Below are positions 6,993 through 15,493 of a stretch of 64,000 nt of DNA, one piece after another. The position numbers and the translations under genes were made by a program. Under the pieces are notes generated by a model. The model had not been told where the DNA came from and searched no databases. It worked only from the letters and a program-made list of their open reading frames with translations. The stretch is from Sanyastnella coralliicola (lineage in GTDB: Bacteria; Bacteroidota; Bacteroidia; Flavobacteriales_D; Sanyastnellaceae), in the NCBI RefSeq assembly GCF_030845195.1, contig NZ_CP132543.1:3427501-3491500 (forward strand), read 5' to 3'. Every line of letters begins with the position of its first letter. Within the stretch, counting starts at the first letter, position 1.

Positions 6993-7469
6993 TTACTCCA
7001 GCAAGCCCAACGCTAACAACACGGCAAAGTATTCTGCCTGTGTTGCCCTTCCTTGTATAAAACAGACCCGATCAAACGGACTCGTTGAGGTGCCTTTGAA
7101 CACCCCAATGCGAAGCCAGGTGTAGAGCAAATCTTCTTCCTTGGTGCTATTTCCGCGGTAGAATTTACCGTCTTTGATGGTGTACAGTGGAATGCTGAAG
7201 TCCTCATTACCACGGTAGATCTTGTTGTCGTTGACCGTGAACATGACCTCTTGTTCAGCGTAACTCCAGCCTCGGTATACTTTGTTCTCACGAACGGTGT
7301 ACATCGCGCCTTCACTTGAAGTGCGGTTACCTTCCACCAAGGCCCCCTCCTTATTGATGTTCACGAGCATATCAGTGAAAAACAGACGGTTGTCTGGATA
7401 CACCAAGATCTGCGCCTTCACGAGTACGGAGGCGAATAGGAGGGCCGATATGAGGATCGTTCTTTTCAA
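6993..7469 (-). CDS. Small secreted protein with tandem YRG repeats
   Basis: 158 residues. Unrecognised family. Signal peptide MKRTILISALLFASVLVKAQ. The mature part contains three to four tandem units of about 22 residues with the core F/Y-T-V/I-x-D/E-N/G-K-x-Y-R-G: MYTVRENKVYRG, MFTVNDNKIYRG, LYTIKDGKFYRG and a diverged LYTWLRIGVFKG. Such strand-turn repeats suggest a small beta-sheet stack, comparable in look to MORN-type or WG-type repeats. It lacks a sorting domain. It converges on purS with no gap between the stop codons. Confidence 0.6.
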   Translation of the reverse strand: MKRTILISALLFASVLVKAQILVYPDNRLFFTDMLVNINKEGALVEGNRTSSEGAMYTVRENKVYRGWSYAEQEVMFTVNDNKIYRGNEDFSIPLYTIKDGKFYRGNSTKEEDLLYTWLRIGVFKGTSTSPFDRVCFIQGRATQAEYFAVLLALGLLE

Positions 7470-7603
7470 AACGCTTGCTTCTCAGCGAATTACACGCAGA
7501 CATCTACGCGTACGCTATGCGCAATCACGCGCAATATAGCCGCGTGCAAGACCCGCTAGCCGATGAAACGGCCCGATGGTAGTGTAGGATGTTTCTGAAG
7601 GAA

Positions 7604-8857
7604 TTAGTGTTGAGCCAGCTCACTCCGCTTAAAACTATACCCGAGCAACAAGCCAATGAGGGCATAAGCGGTGAATAAATAGAAGCCCAACTGAAGAGTT
7701 GAATTGTTGGTGGTGAACACCTCTAAGGTGCCGCTTTCACGCTCCAATTGAGTCAGTTGGCTGTTGATGACCCCACTAAATCCGATAAAGGCCATAAAGA
7801 GCGATACCACCATCACATCGGCCATGCTCCATTTCGCAGATCGAAAGAGGAAAAAGCGAATGAACTTGCTTTTAGGAATGTGCTGGCGCACTTGTGCGAT
7901 CATCGTAAAAATCAGCTTCAAGAGCGGCATCAGAATACTAAACGAGAAGATTAACAAGGCGACTACCATCAGCGGCGCATCCCCCTGTTCAGTCATGATC
8001 ATCACCACTTCCAGAATACTCTTGCTTTGGAAGAACAAGACCTGGTCTTGAAAGCTGACTGGTTCCCCTATCAACAAAAAGCTAAACTCCGTGATTGTCG
8101 CCTCGATATCGATCATGGGTAAGGTGACACCTCCAGCCAATAAGGCGAAGGCCGACAAGCTGAAGCACAACCGTTCAATTTGACTCTTCGCCCCCGTGAA
8201 AACGAGGATCAACAAGGCGATAACAGACGCCGCCAAACCAATCACAAAGGCACGTGAATTGGCCTTCGCTTTGACGCTTGTTTCTTCGAGGTAAAGCAGG
8301 CAGTCTTCTCGGTTTTCTTGTTGATGTCGGACTAAGATCTCATTCAAGATGGAGTAGTCCATCTCTCCTACCGTTTCATCGGCGAACTCATCGATTTTTT
8401 CGATCAATAAATCCTTGATTTCTCCTTTGGTTTCAGGATCATTCAAGCGATCGACAATCATTTCGGCATATTGAGGAATTCCCTTTCGAACATCGCTGAA
8501 GGGAACGAGAATATCCGAGGCTAGCTGCCGAAACATCCCTCCTAACGACTTCTTATTCTCCTCCCTCAGTACCTTTTCTACCTCATCAATGAGCTGGCGA
8601 AGGATCTCTTCCGTTCGCTGTATAACCTCTTCGCGATTCCCTTCCGTGATTTCGAATTCATTGACCTTTTTCTCTACGATCTCTGCCGCCACGATTTTCC
8701 ATTCGTCGACATTGAAAAGACCGTATTTGATGTGGCTGAGCTCCACCGCATCCGCCTTCAGGGAACGACGAAACGTCTCTACCTGCCAGGTCTTCCAAGA
8801 AAAGAAGCAGGTGGAAATGAATAGGGCAATCGCAAGGGTGTTTCGAAGAAAGTCCAC
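7604..8857 (-). CDS. PqiA-family (paraquat-inducible protein A) inner-membrane protein with a large helical insertion
   Basis: 417 residues. One N-terminal membrane segment (residues about 5-22) is followed by about 170 residues of charged helix (KKVNEFEITEGNREEVIQ, EILRQLIDEVEKVLREE), predicted periplasmic. Then comes a four-helix PqiA-like membrane unit: GLAASVIALLILVFTG, FALLAGGVTLPMIDI, ALLIFSFSILMPLLKLIF, and the family hallmark SAKWSMADVMVVSLFMAFIG. PqiA proteins work with MCE-domain PqiB in lipid movement across the envelope in proteobacteria. No MCE gene is nearby, and the long helical domain is not part of E. coli PqiA, so the role here is open. Confidence 0.7.
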   Translation of the reverse strand: MDFLRNTLAIALFISTCFFSWKTWQVETFRRSLKADAVELSHIKYGLFNVDEWKIVAAEIVEKKVNEFEITEGNREEVIQRTEEILRQLIDEVEKVLREENKKSLGGMFRQLASDILVPFSDVRKGIPQYAEMIVDRLNDPETKGEIKDLLIEKIDEFADETVGEMDYSILNEILVRHQQENREDCLLYLEETSVKAKANSRAFVIGLAASVIALLILVFTGAKSQIERLCFSLSAFALLAGGVTLPMIDIEATITEFSFLLIGEPVSFQDQVLFFQSKSILEVVMIMTEQGDAPLMVVALLIFSFSILMPLLKLIFTMIAQVRQHIPKSKFIRFFLFRSAKWSMADVMVVSLFMAFIGFSGVINSQLTQLERESGTLEVFTTNNSTLQLGFYLFTAYALIGLLLGYSFKRSELAQH

Positions 8858-8887
8858 AGTAGCCGGTTAATGCCTAAAACTACCAAT

Positions 8888-10162
8888 TTATTGCACGATC
8901 ACCCGTTGCGTGCTGCCATCAATCGTTAAGAAATAAAGTCCCGGGGTGAATGAAGACAAATCAATACTGGCTTGGTTTCCAGCGGCGGTGAGTTGACCAA
9001 CCGCATTACGAAGCTCCCAAGAAATCGCTCCTTGAATACCTTGGATTGTCAGTTGATCTTGAGCTGGATTGGGATAGATCTTCCAAGTAGGAATATCCGA
9101 TTCCGCGATAGCGACATCAGAACAAATCACATTACTCAACAACTCCCACAACTCAATGCTAAAGTTGGTCGGAACCAATGAATTATCAGGCGATGCGCCC
9201 ATGCGAATGACCACCAAGTCTTCAGAACTCACCACATTGATCAATTGCGAGTCTTTGCCGATGGCCGCGATCATATCATCTGGAGCAGAAGGAACAATAG
9301 GCCCCGGCAACTCGAGCTGCAGTCCAGGGAGCAAGTGAGAATCTTGTCCGTTCAGCCACCACAAATACCCGTAGCTCTCATTCAGCTCCTGCGAAGGCGT
9401 CACCATAGCTTGAAAAGAATCCGTGTCATCCATAATGAAGTCGCCATCCCAATAGCCATTGTTCTCAATCATCAATCCGAAACGGGCCATGTCGCGCGCA
9501 TCGGAAAGGTAGATGCGGTTGAATCCAATCGGCGCATAGAACCCAGACATGCCAATGTCATCAAGCTTCGAAAAAGTGTAGAGGTTGTAGTTCATGCCTA
9601 CCGCCTCTTCAATCACTTCAGTCAAGAGCGTGTACGGACCGTTATGATACGCCCAGCGATCACCCGGCGACTCCAAAAACTGAAGACACTCAGGGTCTGT
9701 ACAAAAGACATCATTCACTCCGTCATCCAATCCACTGGTCATGGTCAACTGATTCCAAACGGTAATGGCTTGTTCTTGTTCAGGCGTGAGGCTAGTCCAA
9801 CCTTCTCCCAGATAATTACTCGTAGGGTCATTGATATCCAAAAACCCTTCTTCTTGCGCCATTCCAACCGTAAAGGCAGTCACTGTCTTTCCTGCTGAAT
9901 TCCAGACCCACAGGCTGTCTTCGTTGAATTCATCGAAGTACTCTTCAATGACAATTCTTCCTTGATGCAGTACAATGAATGCCTTTGAATTGCGATCATC
10001 CAGAAAAGAGATCAGGGTGTCTAACTCATCCTCGCACCACCCCAAAGCGTCCATGCCAATCGTATCCCATTCCTCTGAATCATTCGGCGGGTAGTAATCT
10101 GCCAACTGAGAAAAGAGCGCACACGGGAGTAGGATGAGGCACAGAGAGAGGAGGGATTTCAT
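8888..10162 (-). CDS. Secreted serine hydrolase of the class C beta-lactamase fold with T9SS domain
   Basis: 424 residues. Signal peptide MKSLLSLCLILLPCALFSQ. The beta-lactamase/penicillin-binding fold is marked by the catalytic S-x-x-K as SAGK (Ser89, Lys92) and the Y-x-N box as YHN (Tyr172-Asn174). GYLWWLNGQDS is typical of EstB/class C-like esterases and peptidases rather than of true beta-lactamases. Residues from about 352 form a T9SS type A sorting domain (WKIYPNPAQDQLTIQ, NAVGQL, FTPGLYFLTI), so the enzyme should end up on the surface or outside. The substrate is unknown. It is 30 nt downstream, on the opposite strand pattern, of nothing regulatory that I can see. Confidence 0.8.
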   Translation of the reverse strand: MKSLLSLCLILLPCALFSQLADYYPPNDSEEWDTIGMDALGWCEDELDTLISFLDDRNSKAFIVLHQGRIVIEEYFDEFNEDSLWVWNSAGKTVTAFTVGMAQEEGFLDINDPTSNYLGEGWTSLTPEQEQAITVWNQLTMTSGLDDGVNDVFCTDPECLQFLESPGDRWAYHNGPYTLLTEVIEEAVGMNYNLYTFSKLDDIGMSGFYAPIGFNRIYLSDARDMARFGLMIENNGYWDGDFIMDDTDSFQAMVTPSQELNESYGYLWWLNGQDSHLLPGLQLELPGPIVPSAPDDMIAAIGKDSQLINVVSSEDLVVIRMGASPDNSLVPTNFSIELWELLSNVICSDVAIAESDIPTWKIYPNPAQDQLTIQGIQGAISWELRNAVGQLTAAGNQASIDLSSFTPGLYFLTIDGSTQRVIVQ

Positions 10163-10198
10163 GGGAGTTAGACTTTGGTTTGAAGGTAGGGATTATTC

Positions 10199-10240
10199 CG
10201 GCGTCCGGCATCCGGCGTCCGGCTTGCGGCTTGCGGCGTC
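10199..10240 (+). repeat. Array of six CGGCGTC-type heptamers
   Basis: CGGCGTC, CGGCATC, CGGCGTC, CGGCTTG, CGGCTTG, CGGCGTC in perfect register. This is the reverse-complement orientation of the CGGACGC family at 1920 and 11588. It lies between the ends of two minus-strand secreted genes. Confidence 0.85.
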
Positions 10241-10256
10241 CGTTAATTAATACCTG

Positions 10257-11522
10257 TTATTCTGCTCCGTATCCGAATACGTTCAAAATCAAAATAAGAT
10301 CCTGCACATTGACAACGAGATCCTCATTGATATCCGCTTCACATTCAACACCCAGACAACCGAAGGTGTTAAGCATTAGCATCAAATCCTCTACTCCTAC
10401 ATCGCCATCGCCAGTGATATCTTCTTCCAATTCACAGGAACCATCATCACAACCTGCATCTGGATCATAGTTCGGTGCATCCATCAAGGTACATCCAGGG
10501 AAGGTACATGAGCCATCATCGTTGTTGGCAGCTGGATTATAATTGCATGCTCCATCCTCCATGCATCCGAAGACCGGGAACTCAGGAATTTCAAAGAACA
10601 TATCCCACGAGCAACCGCTTTCAGGAAACGACAATACGTAGTTGTAGATACCTGCATCTAGTCCATCAAGCTCAAAAACAACATCTGGATCCAAGGGCCC
10701 GGAATAAAAATCCCCAGTCATTTCAAACCCCTCCTGTAATGCATTGAACGACAATTCAACAGAAGCATTTTCATTGTTCTCATCAGCAGGCTCAATGATC
10801 TCAAAATTGGTGTTTGGACCTTCTTCGTCGTACACATCATTGATGGTTACCTTTCGAAGTATTTCGCCTCCAGAACTGATCCCAACCCAATAAACCCCTG
10901 GATTTAAGTTGGTCAACAAAACTTCGCCATCTATAGACGTCTCTTCAATTTGATTAATGGGTGTTCCACTAGAGTGAACAACGCCAACAGCACCTGTGGG
11001 GACGTCCCCTAACGTCCACCCAATAAGCGCGTCTCCATCTCCTGAATTCGCACAGGTTGCACTTGAAATGGTGTAAACCTGTGCACCGCAACACCAAGGA
11101 GAGCTATAAGGGTAAGCCATAAAGCTGTCAGACCACGTGCAACCAACTCCACCTCCGATTGGTTCGTAATCTACACTGATGCTGATTGTAAAGACCTCGT
11201 CAATTCCGAAATTATATCGCCATAGTTGATCTCCTTGCTGAGTCCAACTTCCCCCTAAAAAACCGAAACCAGCAGACGGTGAAGTACTCACTGAAGAAAC
11301 TTCATACCCCTCTGGAATCTCGATCAAAACAGACCCGGTCTCCCATGGTAAGTTTTGAGTTCTATACAACAAATCCACACTAGGACACTGCGCAAACGTT
11401 GTGCTCGAGATGCATAAACACGTCAAAGCAGACAGGAATAAAGACTTGGATAAAGAGAAATGACAACGGCTCTCAAAAGCACGGTAAAAAAGGCCCATAA
11501 GCCCTTCTTTCAAGATTTTCAT
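10257..11522 (-). CDS. Secreted protein with GCM/CNYNP repeats and dockerin-like C-terminus
   Basis: 421 residues. The signal segment is unusually far in (SKSLFLSALTCLCISSTTFAQ, residues about 25-45); a later start cannot be excluded. The N-terminal 200 residues are Ig/beta-sandwich-like (LIEIPEGYEVSSVSTSPS, LWRYNFGIDEVFTISISV). Residues about 320-365 hold two Cys repeats of the type GC-x-n-CNYNP-n-DDGSC (CMEDGACNYNPAANNDDGSC, then CDDGSC), common in marine Bacteroidota surface proteins. The end is a dockerin-like pair of Ca-binding loops: DITGDGDVGVEDLMLMLNTF and DINEDLVVNVQDLILILNVF. There is no T9SS domain. Confidence 0.7.
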   Translation of the reverse strand: MKILKEGLMGLFYRAFESRCHFSLSKSLFLSALTCLCISSTTFAQCPSVDLLYRTQNLPWETGSVLIEIPEGYEVSSVSTSPSAGFGFLGGSWTQQGDQLWRYNFGIDEVFTISISVDYEPIGGGVGCTWSDSFMAYPYSSPWCCGAQVYTISSATCANSGDGDALIGWTLGDVPTGAVGVVHSSGTPINQIEETSIDGEVLLTNLNPGVYWVGISSGGEILRKVTINDVYDEEGPNTNFEIIEPADENNENASVELSFNALQEGFEMTGDFYSGPLDPDVVFELDGLDAGIYNYVLSFPESGCSWDMFFEIPEFPVFGCMEDGACNYNPAANNDDGSCTFPGCTLMDAPNYDPDAGCDDGSCELEEDITGDGDVGVEDLMLMLNTFGCLGVECEADINEDLVVNVQDLILILNVFGYGAE

Positions 11523-11587
11523 AGTAAGCGTTTTAGTGACACGAAAGGTATGAAAATCTCCTAGTCCAATAAAAACAACAATCCCAA

Positions 11588-11621
11588 CGGACGCCGGACG
11601 CCGGACGCCGGATGCAGATGC
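11588..11621 (+). repeat. Array of CGGACGC-type heptamers
   Basis: CGGACGC three times, CGGATGC, then AGATGC, in register. It lies between the start of the secreted gene at 11522 and the tRNA-Cys terminator. Confidence 0.8.
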
Positions 11622-11629
11622 CGGAAAAG

Positions 11630-11655
11630 AAAAAACCCCGCCAATACTAGCGAGG
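11630..11655 (-). terminator. Intrinsic terminator of tRNA-Cys
   Basis: On the minus strand CCTCGC pairs with GCGGGG (one U-G pair) around an 8-nt loop, followed by six T. It starts 7 nt after the tRNA 3' end. Confidence 0.75.
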
Positions 11656-11661
11656 TCTCTG

Positions 11662-11733
11662 AGGTCTGGAGCGGATTCGAACCGCTGTAACTGGTTTTGC
11701 AGACCAGTGCCTAAGCCCCTCGGCCACCAGACC
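11662..11733 (-). tRNA. tRNA-Cys (anticodon GCA)
   Basis: Read on the minus strand: acceptor arms GGTCTGG and CCAGACC pair perfectly (7 bp). The D arm contains GGGGCTTAGGC. The anticodon arm is CTGGT-CTGCAAA-ACCAG with anticodon GCA. The variable loop is TTAC. The T arm is AGCGG-TTCGAAT-CCGCT. The discriminator base is T, matching the U73 identity element of tRNA-Cys. The 3' CCA is not encoded. A consensus promoter lies just upstream and an intrinsic terminator just downstream, so it is a single-gene unit. Confidence 0.97.
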
Positions 11734-11751
11734 CTTTCCGTCGAAGGGATG

Positions 11752-11784
11752 CAAATATAACAAATCCCTTATGGTTTTCCACAA
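11752..11784 (-). promoter_or_regulatory. Promoter of tRNA-Cys
   Basis: On the minus strand: TTG (11782-11784), 22 nt, then TATATTTG (11752-11759), a full match to the Bacteroidota -7 element TAnnTTTG. It lies 18 nt before the tRNA. Confidence 0.65.
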
Positions 11785-11864
11785 TCATTACGCAAGCCTG
11801 TGCATAGGGTTACAATTTCTGCCTTAGATGCCGAATTTCCAGCGGATTGAGTGAAGCTATTGCT

Positions 11865-11872
11865 TAGCTTTG
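11865..11872 (+). promoter_or_regulatory. Putative -7 promoter element of pgk
   Basis: TAGCTTTG, a perfect TAnnTTTG, ends 17 nt before the pgk ATG. The nearest TTG upstream (11847-11849) is only 15 nt away, shorter than usual. Confidence 0.5.
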
Positions 11873-11889
11873 CCGCAAAATTTTAACCG

Positions 11890-13077
11890 ATGGCATCGAT
11901 TACCGACTACGATTTCAATGGAAAACGCGCCCTGATTCGCGTTGATTTCAATGTTCCGCTGAACGACCAATTTGAAGTGACTGATAATACGCGTATCCGA
12001 GCTGCGATTCCTACGATCAAACACATCTTGGATAACGGAGGAAGCGTGGTGTTGATGTCGCACTTGGGTCGTCCGAAAGGACATGATGATGCCTTTTCGA
12101 TGCGCCACATTGTAAGTGAAGTAGAAAAGCTTCTCGGTCATTCGGTGACCTTCGCCGGTGATTGCATCAGCAATGAAGCCAAGTCGAAAACGTCGGTTGC
12201 GAAGCCAGGTGAAGTATTCTTGCTTGACAACCTTCGCTTCCACAAAGAAGAAAAAGAAGGCGATGAATTTTTCGCTGGCCAGCTAGCTGAACACGGAGAT
12301 GTCTACTTGAACGATGCCTTCGGAACAGCGCACCGTGCCCATGCCAGTACGGCGGTGATTGCGCGATTCTTCCCGCACGATAAGCTCTTCGGTTTCGTGA
12401 TGGAAAATGAGATCAAGAACATCGAAAAAGTTCTTGGTGACGCACAAAAGCCGGTAACCGCGATCGTAGGTGGTGCGAAGGTTTCTTCGAAAATCACCAT
12501 CCTCGCTAACCTGCTTGACAAGGTTGATCACATCCTGATCGGTGGGGGCATGGCTTACACCTTCCTTAAGGCGCAAGGCGGTGACACGGGTTCTAGTCTG
12601 GTTGAAGATGACTTCCTTGATAAGGCGCGTGAGATTAACGCTAGCGCGGAATCGAAAGGGGTTCAAATCCACATTCCTGCTGACTCTGTAGTCGCTGATA
12701 AGTTTGACAACGAAGCCAATACACAGGTGGTAGCTTCTAACGCTATCGCGGAAGGATGGATGGGCCTTGACATCGCTGATCAAGCGATTGAAGCGTACAA
12801 GAATGTGCTGACTGAAAGCAAGACCATCCTTTGGAATGGACCAATGGGTGTATTCGAGATGTCTTCGTTCGCCAAAGGAACCGAAGCGATTGCACGACAC
12901 CTTGCTGAAGTCACTAAAAACGGAGCCTTCACCTTGATTGGTGGTGGTGATTCTGTCGCTGCGATCAACAAGTTTGAACTCGCTGATCAAGTGTCATATG
13001 TGAGTACAGGAGGAGGCGCAATGCTCGAGTACCTGGAAGGAAAAGTGCTTCCTGGAATCGCAGCAATCCGCTCGTAA
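11890..13077 (+). CDS. pgk: Phosphoglycerate kinase
   Basis: 395 residues, normal length. It transfers the acyl phosphate of 1,3-bisphosphoglycerate to ADP in glycolysis (cytoplasm). Seen: RVDFNVPLNDQFEVTDNTRI at the N-terminus, the substrate-binding SHLGRPKG, DNLRFHKEE, the hinge region GGAKVSSKITIL and GGGMAYTFLKAQG, and the ATP-binding TLIGGGDSVAAINKF and VSTGGGAMLEYLEG near the end. It is monocistronic as far as can be seen, with its own -7 element, and is followed by a secreted-protein gene 87 nt downstream. Confidence 0.98.
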   Translation: MASITDYDFNGKRALIRVDFNVPLNDQFEVTDNTRIRAAIPTIKHILDNGGSVVLMSHLGRPKGHDDAFSMRHIVSEVEKLLGHSVTFAGDCISNEAKSKTSVAKPGEVFLLDNLRFHKEEKEGDEFFAGQLAEHGDVYLNDAFGTAHRAHASTAVIARFFPHDKLFGFVMENEIKNIEKVLGDAQKPVTAIVGGAKVSSKITILANLLDKVDHILIGGGMAYTFLKAQGGDTGSSLVEDDFLDKAREINASAESKGVQIHIPADSVVADKFDNEANTQVVASNAIAEGWMGLDIADQAIEAYKNVLTESKTILWNGPMGVFEMSSFAKGTEAIARHLAEVTKNGAFTLIGGGDSVAAINKFELADQVSYVSTGGGAMLEYLEGKVLPGIAAIRS

Positions 13078-13164
13078 GTGTATTAGCAACACAAGGTTTG
13101 CACAGGTCAGGCTGCTGGAGATTTAAGGTTAAATCCCTAACTTCCAAGTCCCTGAAACCTGAAA

Positions 13165-15378
13165 ATGAACCGCATTCTACTGTTTTTCTTGCTGCTTGCT
13201 CCATTGAGCTCTTTTGCCACCCACATTGTCGGAGGTGAAATGCAGTACACCCATATGGGCGGAGATGAGTACCAGGTTACCCTGATCATTTACCGCGATT
13301 GTGGTCCGACGAATACCAATGGCACTTACTTTGATGCCCTCGCAAGCGTAGGGATTTATCGTGACGGTTCGCTATTTCAGAACCTGCTTATGAACCTCAA
13401 TGACGCTGACGTCAGTGAGCTCCCGGTGGCAGTTGACAACCCTTGCGCCGTTGTACCACCAGACGTATGTGTTGACCGCGCAGTTTATGTAGAAACAGTC
13501 ACCTTACCTGCTTGGCCCACAGGATATACCCTGACTCATCAACGCTGTTGCCGTAACCCGTCCATCATCAACATTCAAATGCCGGAAGAAACAGGGGCTA
13601 CCTTCTGGACACAAATCCCAGGAACAGATTTGGTGAGCTCGAATAGCAACCCGGTGTTCACGGCCATCCCGCCTGTAGCGCTGTGTGCAGGAGATGAGTT
13701 TGTGTTCGACCACTCGGCTTTTGATGCTGACGGAGACCAGCTCTTGTACAGCTTCTGTACCCCGCTCTTGGGAGGTTCATTCTTTGAACCTACTCCTAGT
13801 CCGCCGCCACCTGCGCCATACACTGACATTACATGGGCTGCTGGATTTAGCAACGACAATCAAATCACAGCTGACCCGGCCTTCGTCATAGATCCGGTCA
13901 CGGGTATTATCGTGGGTACACCAACAGAACCCGGCCAATACGTCTTCGGGATTTGTGTAGAAGAATACCGTGATGGCGTGCTCCTAAGCACTACCAATCG
14001 CGACTTTCAAATGAACGTGGTGGCCTGTGGATTGACCACGGTTTCGTCTATTCAAACGTCTCCGCCTTGTTCAGGACTTGATATTCCATTCGGCAACAAC
14101 TCGTTCGGTGGTGAAGAATTCTCCTGGGATTTCGGCGTGGAAGACATCGACACCGACGTTTCGAATGAGTTCGAACCTGAGTACACTTATCCAGATACCG
14201 GGACCTATGAAGTGACGTTGATTGTGAATCCCGGAACAGAGTGCGCTGATACTTCGCTTCAGACCATTTACGCCTATGACAATATTGAGGCACTCTTCGA
14301 AGTTTCCGGAGGTGAATGTGTCGGCGGTGGTAGGGAGTTCTTTATTGATGCCCAGTCGACCACCTTCAACGGCGTTGATTTCTTCTGGGATTTTGGGAAT
14401 GCGAATCCTGCCACTAGCGTGGAAGAGGACCCTGGCTCAGTGATCTTACTTGACCCGGGAGAGCAAAGCATCACCCTGACCTTGAATTTCTTGGAATGCG
14501 AGAGCAGTCTAGAGGTTCCATTAGATGTAGAGCCTTTTCCAGTGGCCATTATCGAGAAACAAGACAATTTCTGCGGGGGTCTAGAGCTCACGCTCGGAAA
14601 TAACTCTACCAATGCCACTGACTATTTCTGGTTCTTCGGTCACCCGGAACCAAATAGCACTTCAGCAGAAGAATCACCAACGCACACTTGGCCTGATTAC
14701 GGAACCTACTATGTCACCCTCATCGCTGATCCTGGAACGGCATGCGCCGATTCACTGGTGACACCGATCGAGATCCTACCTCCGGATCCTATTGATTTGC
14801 TCTACAGCATTCAAGTTCCAGGACCCTGTGACGAAGACACCGAAGTATCGCTGCTCTATGCGGGAAGCGGTGCCGATGAAATTGAATGGGACATGGGAGA
14901 CGGATCCTTCTATGAAACGGACCAAGTAGATCACGAGTACGAAAACAGCGGTGAGTACACCGTCATTATCACTGCCTACAACACCCTTTGTGATTTCGAA
15001 GAGACTGCAGAATCAACGGTGTATTACGACCCTGATGTCTTAGACCTTCCCTTGGCCTTACCGAACGTCTTCTCACCAAATGGTGACAGTAAGAACGAAT
15101 TCTATCGTCCGTATTTCGAAGTGGAGCCGGGTGAACCATTCACTGATTACACGAACAATCGCAATGTCTTCGACTACCTCGAAGTGTGGGAGATCCTCAT
15201 CTACAATCGTTGGGGTGCCTTGGTCTACGATAGCACTGGCGGCACAGAGCAATGGGACGGACGAATAGCAGGTGACCTGGCCTCAGAAGGAACCTACTAC
15301 GCTGTGATCACGTACCAGCGCAAGTGCCTTGATTCGGCCCCCATTCAGACAGGGCAGCACTTCTCGCTGATGCGCTAA
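13165..15378 (+). CDS. PKD-domain surface protein with type B T9SS (CHU_C) C-terminus
   Basis: 737 residues. Signal peptide MNRILLFFLLLAPLSSFA. The N-terminal domain (HIVGGEMQYTHMGGDEYQVT, IYRDCGPTN) is the conserved start of a family of Bacteroidota gliding-associated surface proteins. Several PKD/Ig-like repeats follow, with the PKD signature seen as FSWDFG, FFWDFGNANP, YFWFFGHPEP and IEWDMGDG, each followed by an xYTY or HEYENSGEYTV strand. The last about 95 residues are the gliding-associated C-terminal domain (LPNVFSPNGDSKNEF, LIYNRWGALVYDS, EGTYYAVITY), a type B T9SS signal. The protein is exported and probably attached to the surface, possibly as an adhesin. Confidence 0.85.
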   Translation: MNRILLFFLLLAPLSSFATHIVGGEMQYTHMGGDEYQVTLIIYRDCGPTNTNGTYFDALASVGIYRDGSLFQNLLMNLNDADVSELPVAVDNPCAVVPPDVCVDRAVYVETVTLPAWPTGYTLTHQRCCRNPSIINIQMPEETGATFWTQIPGTDLVSSNSNPVFTAIPPVALCAGDEFVFDHSAFDADGDQLLYSFCTPLLGGSFFEPTPSPPPPAPYTDITWAAGFSNDNQITADPAFVIDPVTGIIVGTPTEPGQYVFGICVEEYRDGVLLSTTNRDFQMNVVACGLTTVSSIQTSPPCSGLDIPFGNNSFGGEEFSWDFGVEDIDTDVSNEFEPEYTYPDTGTYEVTLIVNPGTECADTSLQTIYAYDNIEALFEVSGGECVGGGREFFIDAQSTTFNGVDFFWDFGNANPATSVEEDPGSVILLDPGEQSITLTLNFLECESSLEVPLDVEPFPVAIIEKQDNFCGGLELTLGNNSTNATDYFWFFGHPEPNSTSAEESPTHTWPDYGTYYVTLIADPGTACADSLVTPIEILPPDPIDLLYSIQVPGPCDEDTEVSLLYAGSGADEIEWDMGDGSFYETDQVDHEYENSGEYTVIITAYNTLCDFEETAESTVYYDPDVLDLPLALPNVFSPNGDSKNEFYRPYFEVEPGEPFTDYTNNRNVFDYLEVWEILIYNRWGALVYDSTGGTEQWDGRIAGDLASEGTYYAVITYQRKCLDSAPIQTGQHFSLMR

Positions 15379-15493
15379 AAAGCACATGCTTTGTTAACAA
15401 GTACGCTTGTGGGAAAAAAGGCAACACTTAGTGACATTGGTGCAATGCAAACCCACTGATTCCGTTAATTTCGTAGTTAAATCTGCTCTCAAC

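Noticed and set aside
9245-9898. A 217-codon open frame antisense to the serine hydrolase
   Set aside because: Arg/His/Ile-rich product typical of a shadow frame; the hydrolase with SxxK, YxN and T9SS domain is clearly the real gene.
12283-12990. A long open frame antisense to pgk
   Set aside because: Its translation has no recognisable motif and it mirrors the codon bias of pgk, whose product is unmistakable on the other strand.
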